A DNA stretch of 64,000 bases from Litomosoides sigmodontis (Eukaryota > Nematoda > Chromadorea > Rhabditida > Onchocercidae): positions 5,314,507 through 5,378,506 of the forward strand of contig OY718803.1 of NCBI GenBank assembly GCA_963070105.1, read 5' to 3'. This document shows, in pieces, positions 40,610-51,700 of this stretch. The position numbers were made by a program, and so were the translations under genes. A model generated the notes under the pieces. That model did not search any database, was not told the DNA's origin, and was given only the letters and a program-made list of their open reading frames with translations. How positions within the stretch are numbered: the stretch's first letter is position 1; each line of letters starts with the position of its first letter.

Positions 40610-42156
40610 ATGATGACAGGTCGTCAAGAGCCGGTCGTGCCGCAATCGAGAACAGGTGAATTAAAAATTGTTTTGATAAGTAAGAGTGGGAACAATTCAG
40701 AATGCAAACAGATCGTAGTGCTGTGCAACGGCATTACATTTTAGAAGTGATGAGGAGTGCTATGTCACTAAATCCAAAATTCTGAGAGTATCTAGTAACT
40801 TACTTCCACCCATTAATGGAAAGAATTGAGTCAACACCGGTACTTCGATATTGAACTCTTCAAGTTCATGTACATTATCTATTAATGCTTTCTTCATTCC
40901 AATGTCTTATTCTATCAACTAAATTTCTTTTAAAACTTCCTATTCAGCAAACGAAATGTTTTTATATCTCTTTTTATTTGTTTCCTTTGGTCATCCTTAC
41001 CAAAATCGCCTCTTTTATTCGACGACTTTATTATAATACATCTAGTCTTCTCCTTCCATTTTTACTGAAATTAAAATAACCGTTGATCGCTTAGTCGTCC
41101 ATTTTCTCCCAAATGATGGTGCGGTTGTTCCTGTTTCCAGCTCATTCTTAATTACTAATTGTAGATGCCTTGAAAATGCTGCTTTAAATGAACCATTCGT
41201 AGTTTAGATTTCTCTCGGACAAGGACAGCACGACAATGCCGCCTCACATTTAGATTACACGTCATCGCCACGTTGGTGTATTGGCTTTATTTTAGTGCTC
41301 ATTGCTACACATTTCATTTTTCGGTATATTCCACAGAATTTGTTGTCTTTGTTGAGATTGAATGAGCTTAAACAGGCCGGCCGTGTGGTGAGACTGCGTT
41401 TTTCAATACTTCAAAATTAAGAATTTATCTCTTTAAAATTGATAACGAAACAACCGATCCATCACATGACTAATTAGACTAATTGCAACTAAACAACTTG
41501 TTGTTTATGTCGGCCACTAATCACATGTCTAATTTTCACTAAAAGCTTGAAGTTCATATATTTTTTGACTAATAAACTCCAGAGAAATAATTAGACTGCT
41601 AGTATTCCTGCTTTAAGGTTAAAGGTGGATGGGACCATTGAAAGCTTATATTTCTTACTACACTCTTTAATTGTTAATTTAATTACAGATCTGTTCTGAG
41701 AAAGTATTATGAGGAGCAGACGAAATCACTTGATATTCTCTTCTTCAATGATGACATCACCGTGTTAGTTTCCTTATTACTCCTTCATTTCAAGCGAACT
41801 TTAAGACTGACCTACCTGAGTCAAAGGCACAACTGACAGCCTGAAGATTTTGTGGTGATTCACTTCAGAAGATTTGTCTTTACTTTAAAGTGAATTGCTC
41901 AACGGATGAAAATTTCAGGTGCGCTCATTCAAGAAAGTTGAAAAAAAGAAGAGTTGAAAATAATTGCATTTCATAGACATTTTTTTACTTTTCAATACTC
42001 AAATAAATTGCTAAATTCAGGAATGGACCAGCTCGGTCGAACGTTGACAATCAATTGCGTGAATATATTGACAAATACTATCCTCCAGAGGTCATTACTG
42101 AATACACCCAACGAATGAAACCACTGGACGGTAGAGAAAAGAAATTAATTGATTGA
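40610..42156 (+). CDS. Unrecognised membrane-protein candidate, tentative exons
   Basis: Candidate exons are 40610-40655 (MMTGRQEPVVPQSRT), 41224-41387, 41689-41763 and 42021-42156. Exon 2 carries one clear membrane span (WCIGFILVLIATHFIFRYI) followed by LLSLLRLNELKQAGRV. Exons 3 and 4 encode a charged, Tyr-rich cytosolic-looking tail (VLRKYYEEQTKSLDILFFND, then REYIDKYYPPEVITEYTQRM and DGREKKLID). Joins 1-2 and 3-4 agree in phase, but exon 2 to exon 3 does not with any GT donor I can see. So either a small exon is missing or the parts belong to two transcripts. The composition looks like real coding sequence; I do not recognise a family. Confidence 0.42.
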
Positions 42157-43243
42157 ATACATCATTGGAATTAATTATAAATGAAAGGGATTCTAATTAA
42201 GTGATGTCTTTAACAAAACTTTATGCGTGTAATCGGCACATAAACGATTTCAAATGAACAAATAAAAAATGCGCAAAAATTTAAATTTGAACCATTTCGC
42301 AAAAGATGTAAATTTCCATTTAGATTATCGTGATACTTGAAATAAGGGTATTGGTTGGCTCATTTCATTCTTCTATTTCTTGTAGCCGACGATAGGCGGC
42401 CGTGTTTTGCTAAGTTTGGATAAGCAAGCCACTAATTCCGAACATGTTGTATGTTTTCGTTGGCTCGTTGTAGATAGAAAAACAATTATAATTAATTAAT
42501 TTTCAGTACGAAGCGAAGTAGCATGGGGAAGAAGTTGTGAGGTTGTAAGTCCACTCGTATTCCATTGCGATAGTAGTCCTTTGAATTATTAAACAAGAAA
42601 TCAAATTTCAGCGCTTGACGTAGGAGTTGATAAGAAAAGAAAATAAAATTAATTAAAACTTTGCAAAATGGTTTAGCTTAATCTGACCTACTTCAGTAAG
42701 ATTAGTAAATCAAAATTTGGCTGAGATAAAACATAGTTTTTGCAAAAAAGGAATTGAAATTGTAATAATTAGGAAAAGTATTTGTCAGGCTGCACTTCAA
42801 TAATATCTGAAGCTCTTGTTAACTTTTACCCTTTCAGGTAAAAATATCTTAAACTGAATTGAGTTCAAAAAATTTAGAAACATGTTACAGCGATAAAACG
42901 GTTTCAGTAGGACTGAGCTTTCCAACCTACTGCACCTACATGGAGCTTTCCAATCTGAGCTATATGGACTGAGCTTTTATTTTTACATTTCCGCTTAGCC
43001 AAATAAATGAGGTTCACCTAAAGAAAATATTCCAACCTGAAAAGCAAAGATACAATTGCAAAAATGACCTGTCGAATTTTTTAATCGATCTCATAATTTA
43101 ATATCACAATCAATTAATAACCAAAACCGCTGCCCTTAAATTATCACCACAACGTAACTTCTGATGATTTATTTAAGCTTATTAGTTTGATTTCACAAAT
43201 TGTAATTACATTAAAGCGCCCTCACAAAGTGACCAAAATTCAG
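42157..43243. other. 5' region of pyruvate kinase copy 2
   Basis: AT-rich. It has an imperfect local repeat of GGACTGAGCTTTCC-like motifs at about 42908-42975. No first exon for the downstream pyruvate kinase could be found here: candidate ATGs reach stops quickly. Confidence 0.5.
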
Positions 43244-46200
43244 GTCAACCGATGGTCGAGAAGTACTAACAAGTCTTATGCATAAATGCAAAATAAATAT
43301 TAACAACCAGCCACATGTGGAAAGAAAAACAGCAATAATATGCACTATTGGTATGGAAGTACTTCTGGCTAATCCCAACTGTTCCGCTGAACACGTTACC
43401 CTCACTTATCACACACATCTCAATACTTCTTCTGCATTACTTCAAATGAAATAGAAATAAATTGAGCAAAAAGGAAAGCAAAATTACCTGTGATTTTTTC
43501 TCTCAAAAATACCGTTAGCAGAAGGTGCTATTTTTGCATTATTTTAACTACCAATTTTACGATTGAAATTACAGGACCTGCTTGTGGGAGTACGGAGAAG
43601 TTGAAGGAAATGATATCGTCGGGCATGAATATTGCTCGTCTTAATTTTAGCCATGGATCGCACGAGGTTTATCTTCACAACTTTCATCACACAAATTTTC
43701 TTCATTCCTTTGGAAAAGTTATTCATCCAGTTTTCCCAATGCTTACGCAATCGTACGCATACCTTTTTCCCTCTACAACTTTCACACTTTCATTACAGTA
43801 TCACGCGTCGACAATAAAAAATATACGTGAGGCAGTGCAAAGTTTCCATCAAAAGCCACTGGTTGCAATTGCTCTGGACACTAAAGGACCTGAAATTCGT
43901 ACCGGACTTATAAACGGGGTCGGCGCTAAATTCTTGATAGACTCGCAGATAACAACCGAAATCGTGTTCCGTATTCCCATATAAGTACGAGCGAAGTTAA
44001 AAAAGTATTACTAAAAATTAAGAAAAACTTTGGCGATTAAAAATATTGAAATAATAAGAATGAATCACCTTATCCGTCATCCTTTGTAGTCCGGCACGGC
44101 GGAAGTGGAGCTGAAAAAAGGCGCAAAGATCAAAGTTACAACAGATAAGGATTTCGTTTCGAAATGCAACGCTGATGTGTTGTACGTGGATTACGAGAAT
44201 CTGCCAAATGTTCTAAAGCCTGGAGCCCACGTGTTCATCGACGATGGGCTCATTTCAGTAGCGGTTGATAGCATCCGTATGAATGTTTATTCTGTTAACA
44301 TCCAAAAATAAAACTTTCAGTGATGACCAGCCTGAAAGTGCGCAGTTGAGATTATCAAGGTGCACGGCTTAGCGAGAACAAACCGTTTATTACTTTTATT
44401 TAAAGCAGCCAAGTAAGTCTGTAATTTCAGAGGGTAAAGACGTGATGTGTACGATTGAGAATGGCGGTAAATTAGGCAGCAAAAAAGGTGTCAATCTTCC
44501 TGGCACTAAGTGTGATTTACCTGCCGTTTCCGAGAAAGACACCGAAGACTTGAAATTCGGTGTTGAACAGGTACTGATTTATCGGCTCCTCTGAGCAATA
44601 GTTTCCCTCGACCCTTTTTTATTTGAAAATAGCTTTGTGTTTTAAAGGGTGTTGATATGATATTTGCGTCATTTATTCGAAACGCTGAAGGCGTGCGCAC
44701 AATTCGACGCATTCTCGGAGAAAAAGGAAGATTTATTAAAATCATAGCAAAAATTGAAAATCAGGAGGGTGTCGAAAAGTAAGATAATTATTGATAGGCT
44801 AATTAAATGGCAAAATTGAAAATAAATTCCTTTGGAATCTGAGCAAAACGCCGATGAAGTTCCATCGCGAACTGCAACGGAAGCAGAAAAGCCGAGCTGC
44901 TGAGAGGTAGAAAAAGGATCGGAGCACTTTTTAGCGCAGATGAGATAATCAGAGAGGCGGACGGATTGATGATAGCACGCGGTGATTTGGGCATCGAAAT
45001 TCCCACGGAGAAAGTGTTCGCGGCGCAGAAAATGCTAATCGCACGTTGTAACGTCGTTGGGAAACCAGTGGTGTGTGCCACCCAAATGCTCGAGTCGATG
45101 ACCAAGAAGCCAAGACCTACTCGCGCTGAGGGTAAGTCAATGCACTTTTTTAGCGTGAAAAAAGAAAAATTTGATTGGAGAATTTTGATTTCAGTTCATA
45201 ATCCTTGTCGCTGTATGCTTGCTTCCTACCGAGAGCTACATTAATCAAAGTCGGTAAATGTAGCAGTAATTTCTAAGAAGCTCTTTACTACTTTTACATT
45301 TCGCTAATGTAATTTAACGTCAATTAGCGATTGGAACTTAGGCAGCGATGTCGCAAATGCGGTGTTGGATGGCAGCGACTGTGTTATGTTAAGCGGCGAA
45401 ACAGCGAAAGGAGACTATCCCGTATTAGCATTGATAACTATGAGCAAGGTAAGCGCAAAAGGATCAAAGGATCAAAGATTTATTATTACTATCTATAAGC
45501 ATTGCGTGCTTCAGCTATGTGTGGAGGCGGAATTGACCATAAACTATCACGAAGTGTTCCGTGAGGCTCTGCTTTGCATGAAGAAGCTGCCAGACGTTAC
45601 ACATACCGTTGCAATTGCAGCTGCTTCGGCAGCAATTTCATGTAATGCAAGCGCTATCATAGTGCTAACTACTACCGGACAGTAAGCATTTTGCACAGTT
45701 CAACTTTCAAAGAGGCACCGAAAACGAAAAAAGTGCACTTCGAGACGAAAACAACATGAATCGTTGGGAGCGAGAGCTTTGTTGCAAGTTACTTGCAATT
45801 ATTAAGAGAATTAAATTGCATGCAAAACTTGATTAATTTAGCTCCGCTGGTCTGGTAAGCCACTATCGTCCACTGGCGCCAATCATTGCAATAACACGAG
45901 AAGAGCAAGCTGCACGACAAATGCACCTATTTCGTGGTGTTCATCCAGTGCTCTATAGCCGTTTGTTTTCATTAATGAGTTCAGCTGGCTGAATAATTAG
46001 CTTCATTAGGCAAACAAAAGAATTTCTTCGATCTGCCTTGCCAGTGGACATCTTGTGGTCAACGTCCGATCCTAACATCGTTATTCGTTACACCTAATCT
46101 AAATAGCTACAGAATTTTTGATATTTTACAACTCACTGGGAGACTTGCTTACTGCGGTAGATTAGTTACGAATAAGAAAGCGGATCATTATTTCAGTGCC

Positions 46201-46487
46201 AAAAAATGAGGACTGGAAAGCTGATATTGACCTGCGTGTGGCTCACGGCATGAAGGAAGGACAAGCGCTCGGTTTCATTAAATCCAGTGATTTGATCATC
46301 ATCATCACAGGATGGTCACAAGGTGCTATTTTCGTTTCAGAGGAAGGAAAAAACAACCCTGCCAAAGTAGTTACCTGGCCGACAGTCTAAAACATAAAGG
46401 TCTTATTGACGACAATCTCTATGCTTTTAATAAAAAATTGCAGGATCCGGACATACGAACACAATGCGCATTATCAGAGTTCCATGA
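43244..46487 (+). CDS. pyk: Pyruvate kinase, copy 2 (first exon not found)
   Basis: Twelve exons join in phase: 43244-43350, 43575-43666, 43799-43918, 44090-44276, 44431-44570, 44648-44778, 44935-45131, 45342-45448, 45515-45681, 45842-45960, 46197-46322 and 46444-46487. The last eleven have exactly the lengths of the copy 1 exons. Catalytic motifs are intact: [57 protein letters not shown] and CATQMLESM. The first exon begins in phase 2, so an upstream coding exon is expected; otherwise translation could start at an internal Met (MHKCKININ). The effector region differs from copy 1: TTTGHSA replaces TTTGRSA and GWSQG replaces GWRQG. The two changed arginines are R436 and R516 in human PKM2 numbering. 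Confidence 0.9.
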
Positions 46488-47107
46488 ATCGAAACCAAAC
46501 TGACCTTTCATATTCTCGGCATTTGTCAACTAAATAAAATGTCTTGATGAATATGAAATAAACATTTAGGAATATACCGAAAGCAGTCAGATTGAATTTT
46601 TCGAAACTTTCATCGGGTTAAGTTGGAAAAACTCGATCAAAAAATGGTAATGATAATAAGCAACTGATAACTCACTAATTGATGCACGGAAAATGATAAG
46701 GAGTAACCTCTTGTGTGGCAGATGAAATTGAGTAGTAAGTACTCTTTTAAGAAATTCGATTGTGGCTGAAAAACTCAAGAATCTACCTCAAACTCAGCGA
46801 TCTAAGCATTGTTTACTCAGATTATATCTTCACCGAAGTGAATTTTTGGTGAATTATTTTAATGGCCTGATTTGAATCAGATTATACCAATATTTCAAAT
46901 AATTTAATTAGCAACTTGACCGTCACTGAGGGTCATTACTTGGGAAGTGCGGTATTTGTTCATCAGGAGGTCGCTGCGGCTCATTAGAGAACATTTATAA
47001 TTAAAATAACGAATCTTCACGCTCGTAATGCCGAAAAAAAAGTTTAATAATTTTACTTAAAGAAAAGTTCTCTCAATTGCAGTCATGAAATATATTATTA
47101 CTATCAT
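46488..47107. other. 3' flank and left edge of bacterial-derived block
   Basis: No exon is seen. The pyk copy 2 3' UTR lies at the left. The exact junction with the bacterial-derived DNA cannot be placed by eye but falls before about 47.1 kb. Confidence 0.5.
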
Positions 47108-47392
47108 TTAAAAAAAATGAAGAAAAAAAATTTGAGAAAAACCTTTATTAAAATTGATAATGTATAAGTAATCTGTACCATAGCTGCTGATTAATTCCTT
47201 TTTTTGTTTCTGATTTATCAATTCAAAGTTATTCCTATTAAATAAAACAGTTGATGGATGAGGTTCAAAAGTTAAGATTGCGGAGGGTAATCCTCTTTCT
47301 TGTGCTATCTTTTTTAGAGTAGAAATTGCTAACTTATGTCCAAAGTGAATGCCATCGAACTTCCCGAAGGTCAATGCTGCGTTATTTTCCGT
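47108..47392 (-). pseudogene. ribF: Truncated bacterial ribF (FAD synthetase) relic
   Basis: The minus strand encodes LTFGKFDGIHFGHK followed by ERGLPSAILTFEPHPSTVLF and then SSYGTDYLYIINF. This is the N-terminal nucleotidyltransferase part of bacterial RibF, with the GxFDGxHxGH motif. The similarity ends after about 85 residues, running into A/T-rich low-complexity sequence, and the riboflavin kinase half is absent. No animal gene structure surrounds it. It is best explained as a nuclear fragment of an alphaproteobacterial genome, probably Wolbachia given the filarial setting. It is not expected to make a working enzyme. Confidence 0.75.
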
Positions 47393-47493
47393 TCCTCGCT
47401 AGTAATAATAAATAATTTTCATAACAATTTGATATTTTATATGTTTCTTGTATATTACTATAATAACTGTATTTTAGAAAGTTAGGAGGTAAA

Positions 47494-47728
47494 TTGTGAA
47501 GCTAACGGAAAGGTTGTCATATATGTAAGGCAGTACCGTCCATTCTGTAAGAAAGCAAAGGAGTTATTGGATGAAAAAGGTATAAAATATGAAGAAATTA
47601 GCGTGCTTGAAAAGCCAGATTTGTTTAATGACATAAAGCCCAAATATAATTCCGCAAACTTTTGTTGTTGATGAAAACGGCGATTATGTCCATACCGCTG
47701 GATATGATAAACCTTGAAAAGGGAGTTA
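47494..47728 (+). pseudogene. Decayed bacterial glutaredoxin (grxC-like)
   Basis: The frame GKVVIYVRQYRPFCKKAKEL, continuing EKGIKYEEISVLEKPDLFND, is a bacterial glutaredoxin. A shift near 47643 moves the rest to another frame (PQTFVVDENGDYVHTAGYDK), which keeps the cis-Pro TFVV and the GY segment. Two lesions are visible. The first active-site Cys of CPFC is now Arg (codon CGT), and the frame is broken before the cis-Pro. A Shine-Dalgarno-like AGGAGGT at about 47484 precedes it, as in bacteria, but the expected start codon is not intact. It lies beside the ribF relic on the opposite strand. Confidence 0.8.
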
Positions 47729-47938
47729 AGTATCAATTATGATAAAATTGATGGAACAACTTATACGAGCAGCAGCAATGAATGCGAAGAATGTGTAACA
47801 TCTCACGATCATTTTATGTGATTTTTCTCGCTTTTATTATCCTGTAATATACAAGTGAAAAACTATCACATTTGCTTGAAATAAATTTTAATGGATTAAA
47901 AATGCAATTCATTTGGTGGGCTTTTTTAGTGGGAAAAA

Positions 47939-48275
47939 ATGATAAAAAATATTTCAATTGTTAGCAAGAACTTAATTACTATTGAACTAGTTGACAAACA
48001 GGATTTGGGTGACTTTATTAAAATTTTCACAGTACTTGATAAACATGTAGCAGCTAAAATTCTTCTTACAGAGGAGGTGACAAGATAGCATAGAGGTCGT
48101 TGATCTACTAAAAAGTTCAGGCTTCACGTACCACAATGTTGAAAATGTATTGCACCGCTTGAGCAAACACGGAATGAAGGTGTCAAGCAGCGTCATAGCT
48201 CGCACTCTTTTTTCTGCATGCGATCATGTACTTGTACCTGAGCGTTTTCCTTTTTCGGCAACTCTCCGTGAATAA
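47939..48275 (+). pseudogene. Broken bacterial-type ORF, unknown product (A)
   Basis: An intronless frame begins MIKNISIVSKNLITIELVDK and stops at 48086-48088. The reading continues in another frame from about 48090 (IEVVDLLKSSGFTYHNVENV, then HGMKVSSSVIARTLFSACDH) to a stop at 48275. A single indel explains the break. The composition (Ile/Lys/Leu-rich, no introns) and the tight spacing to the next ORF look bacterial. I do not recognise the product. Confidence 0.55.
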
Positions 48276-48288
48276 AAATACACTCATC

Positions 48289-48757
48289 ATGATTCCTGTG
48301 AGCGAAGAAAATTTAAAACTCAATTCACGAAATAGTAAAACGTTAACAGAGCTGTTAAAGAATGAAAGAAGTACGCATGATTGCGTGGCAAATGAGAATA
48401 CTATCAACATAGTAGTAAACTCTGAGATACATCAAACAATAAATTTGATCGCAAAATCACTGGTACAGTCTTGCCTTTCAGCAAAAGAGGAAGAAGTAAA
48501 ACTCAAAGAACAACTGAGACAACTCGTCTTTAAGGATCAAGCTTTTATTGAGTATTCCAGTATCAAAACCACCAATAGATATCCACAAAATCATCCTTTG
48601 AGAAAGCATGAAAATATTACTGAGGATATAGAAGACAATTTTATAGCCAATGAGAATCAGCGAGTTTGCTGCAAAGCAATTAAATGGGCTTAACTTAGAA
48701 GTTTCTCCGGATACTCCAAGAATCATTACTAAAACTACAAATAAACTTGTTAATTGA
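48289..48757 (+). pseudogene. Broken bacterial-type ORF, unknown product (B)
   Basis: Starting 13 bp after the previous stop, a frame MIPVSEENLKLNSRNSKTL runs through a helical, charged segment (SAKEEEVKLKEQLRQLVF) and on to NENQR. It then shifts near 48660: the original frame stops at 48693, while another continues FAAKQLNGLNLEVSPDTPRI to TGA at 48757. The spacing suggests an old bacterial operon with ORF A. The product is not recognised; it could be a coiled-coil or phage-related protein. Confidence 0.5.
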
Positions 48758-51700
48758 AATAATATAATTTGATGTTTGTACAACCTATAATTTCAAAAAA
48801 TAAGCACACAAATTTGAGTGCTTATTTCAATTTATAACTTAAGTCTGCACCAGTAGAATTTATATGGAAGACCGAAAAAAATTTTAATGTTTAAAATACT
48901 GAAGACGATTATCATCTTCTTGGAAATTAAGCCACATGCTGGCTGCATTAGCTCTTATGCAAAATATGCCTAAGCCTCTTGCGAGAGGAACGTTTAGACA
49001 ACATTGGACGAAGAAGTCGCGAAATCGCAAGCAAAAGGAACGCTGAAGAAAGTGCAAAATAACGTAAAAGGAACTGAATGCTGTAATTGTGAAGTGCGAT
49101 GTGACACTGTGGCGGCAAAAACGTGTTGCACTTCGAGAAGAACATTAAAGCGCCTAAAATTTAGAAGAGAAGAAGAATTACTTGGCTTCCCTCAACTTCG
49201 TCTAGATTCAATCAGAATCAATTTAAACAGGTTCAAAATATGGATATAGGAAAATACTAATATTACCATTACTGAATAAGAATCCAGAAGAAAGTTGGTT
49301 TGAATTTCAGAAGTCTACAGTACACCATAATATGTAAAAAATGAAGTTTTTGTATTCTACGCCAAGATCAATTTATAATGAACAAGATAAAGGTAGACCG
49401 GAAGGGTCAAAAAAAAAAGCTTAATGAACTGTAGTTTAGCATATAAAAGTTAAACACGAGTGATTTAAAAGTGGTGTTAGAATACAGAGAGTAAAATTAG
49501 GTAGACAAAATCTTTGTCTCTACAGTCTAGGTAATCCTAGAGATGGTTGAGAGCTCCAGCTGTTGCACCACAGAAATGTCATCAATAATTGTATGAATAT
49601 TTCTTGCACAAATGTAGCAATATTTAAGAACACAAGAAGCCTTTCCTGCTACAAAAATGATAAAATATAGTCATTTATTTAAATAAAAACTAGTTAAAGG
49701 TTTTTTTCACTATCATTTAGGATGTACAAATTAAAGCTTCATGCCTTAAATTTAACACTTAAATGTCAGACTTTAAAATCTAAGAAAATTTAAATTTTTT
49801 CTGAAAATAGAACGGAATAAAATATAATTGCTTTGAAACTTAAAATTGTCATTAAGAAACCACTGTTTGAGTGTTCTTGACGTAAACGTGGTCTTTTTGT
49901 TCCTGTCGCGTTCTTATCACGTGATTAGCTCGCCGTTGTTTTCAGTGAAGCAATTTGTCAGATTAGCTGAAGAGTGGAGGGAGGATAATTGAGAGATACG
50001 ATCTCATCACCTGTCGTCGAATCGCTCGTTAATCACTGACACTCATTTCCGCTAGCAAAACTAATAATTATCACTTGGAATGTTGGAAAACGAACCTTTC
50101 GAAAGCTTTTTTACCTCAAAAGAGAACAAAGGAAAAGCAGATAGCGTGATGAATAATGGCCTGACACGGAATTTAATACTACGATATAGCAGGAAGTTTT
50201 CATCTTTGGGGGATTCAATTTGATTGAAGTTCTAAAATTTTTTTGAAATACGAAAAGTTAGACCGAACTGTTGTTGGATAACGATTTAGATTCAGAACTG
50301 ATGCAGAAAATAAAGTAGAATTTCCCGTTCTTTTCCGGATCGCTAATCGACTAGCACTACGGTTTTGGCCATAATTAACGAGACAATTAGGTGCTCGCTT
50401 AGAAAGCGGAACGAAGGTTCAGAGACTGACCTCGCGTTGGAAGGAAGCTTAGCCGAGGAAGAACTCGGTGTCGTCCTGCCCCGAGCACTTTTCCTTTTCA
50501 CAGGCTAGCGAGGCCTTCACTTCAGGCCTTACAGTGGAAGTAAGTTATTGTGAAGTTAGTGGATGGACCGGCAGCGTTGTGTTTATCACTCACTTTTGAT
50601 GCCATCGTAGCCTTCCGTCAATGCTGCGAGCGTTGAAGCAGTAAGGAAGGAACAGTTGTTGTGTGATGCGATGCTATATGCTTAAGGTATTTCTCCGATA
50701 TCTCACCCTCTCTATAGGAGAGGGAGAGAAGGAGAGACAGGGAAATACAGAGACATCAAGGAGTGGCACAGATGGGCAGGGGGCTGCGTTTCGTTTCGAC
50801 ACATCGCTTTCCTTTCCTTTCCTATCCAAAAATTTAAGCGCAATGGTGCAGGAATGAGATATTGCCTCTCTGCCTTGTGGTGGCAGGGGGGAGATCATTT
50901 TGGTTAAGAAATTACAAATTTTTTGCAATTTCCTCAAGTGTTCCAATCCCTCTCGTTTAATTAAATCACTCTAGTCGTGGTCTCTCGTAGCTACTCTTTT
51001 CTTCTTGAATTCATTTCATTCCTTTGAGATAAACTTTACAACGTGCAATGGCATAGTGGCAAAAAAATCTAGGTTTACCGCTGTGAAGATGGGTTGCTGA
51101 GAAAATGACAGAGGGAATTGCTAAGATATGTTAGTTAGTGATAGAGCGGAACAGTCCAGGCTCCTTTGATTTACTTTCCTTTTATCCCTTCCGCTGCCGG
51201 GCAGGGAAATGGTAACGGAGCTTCTAGCATTCTCGGTAGGCGCAAAGAGTTACTTTTCCCAAAAATTTCACTGTCATCCAATATTCATTCTGTTAATGTT
51301 TCTCAACTTGGAACTTTTCTTTTGAATCTTTTTTGTTCTAATTTTATTCCATTCTGAAATCAAAAAGTGTTATTATTTACAAGTAATCACTTGTTAGTGC
51401 GAGGAAGTCCTGATATTTGTCACATTCTAGTTGTCACAAGAAATGCGAGAATACGATCGCTTATGTTTTCAGAGGAGGAAATCATTGTTTAGCGCTCATA
51501 AATCACTTCAAATTGTAGCAAATATCATATCGATTTAGCTCTCATTTGCCTCTCCGGATTAGATTGATTTTGAGAGAGAGAGAGAACTGATAAAAGTTTT
51601 GTCCTAGCGAAAGTGCTGCACCAGAATGGCAGAGTGGGGCGTGCTTTCAAATTCTCCTGAATTTTTGATTGATGGTCGCATTAAATGATCAAAATATCGT

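Noticed and set aside
43490..43574. Open frame reading into the pyruvate kinase copy 2 exon at 43575
   Set aside because: It has no ATG start and ends at a standard acceptor (ATTACAG). It is intron sequence.
49004..49249. Cys-containing 81-codon frame, possible metal-binding protein
   Set aside because: The start is not a good ATG context, there is no splice signal or recognisable spacing of cysteines, and it lies in otherwise non-coding DNA.
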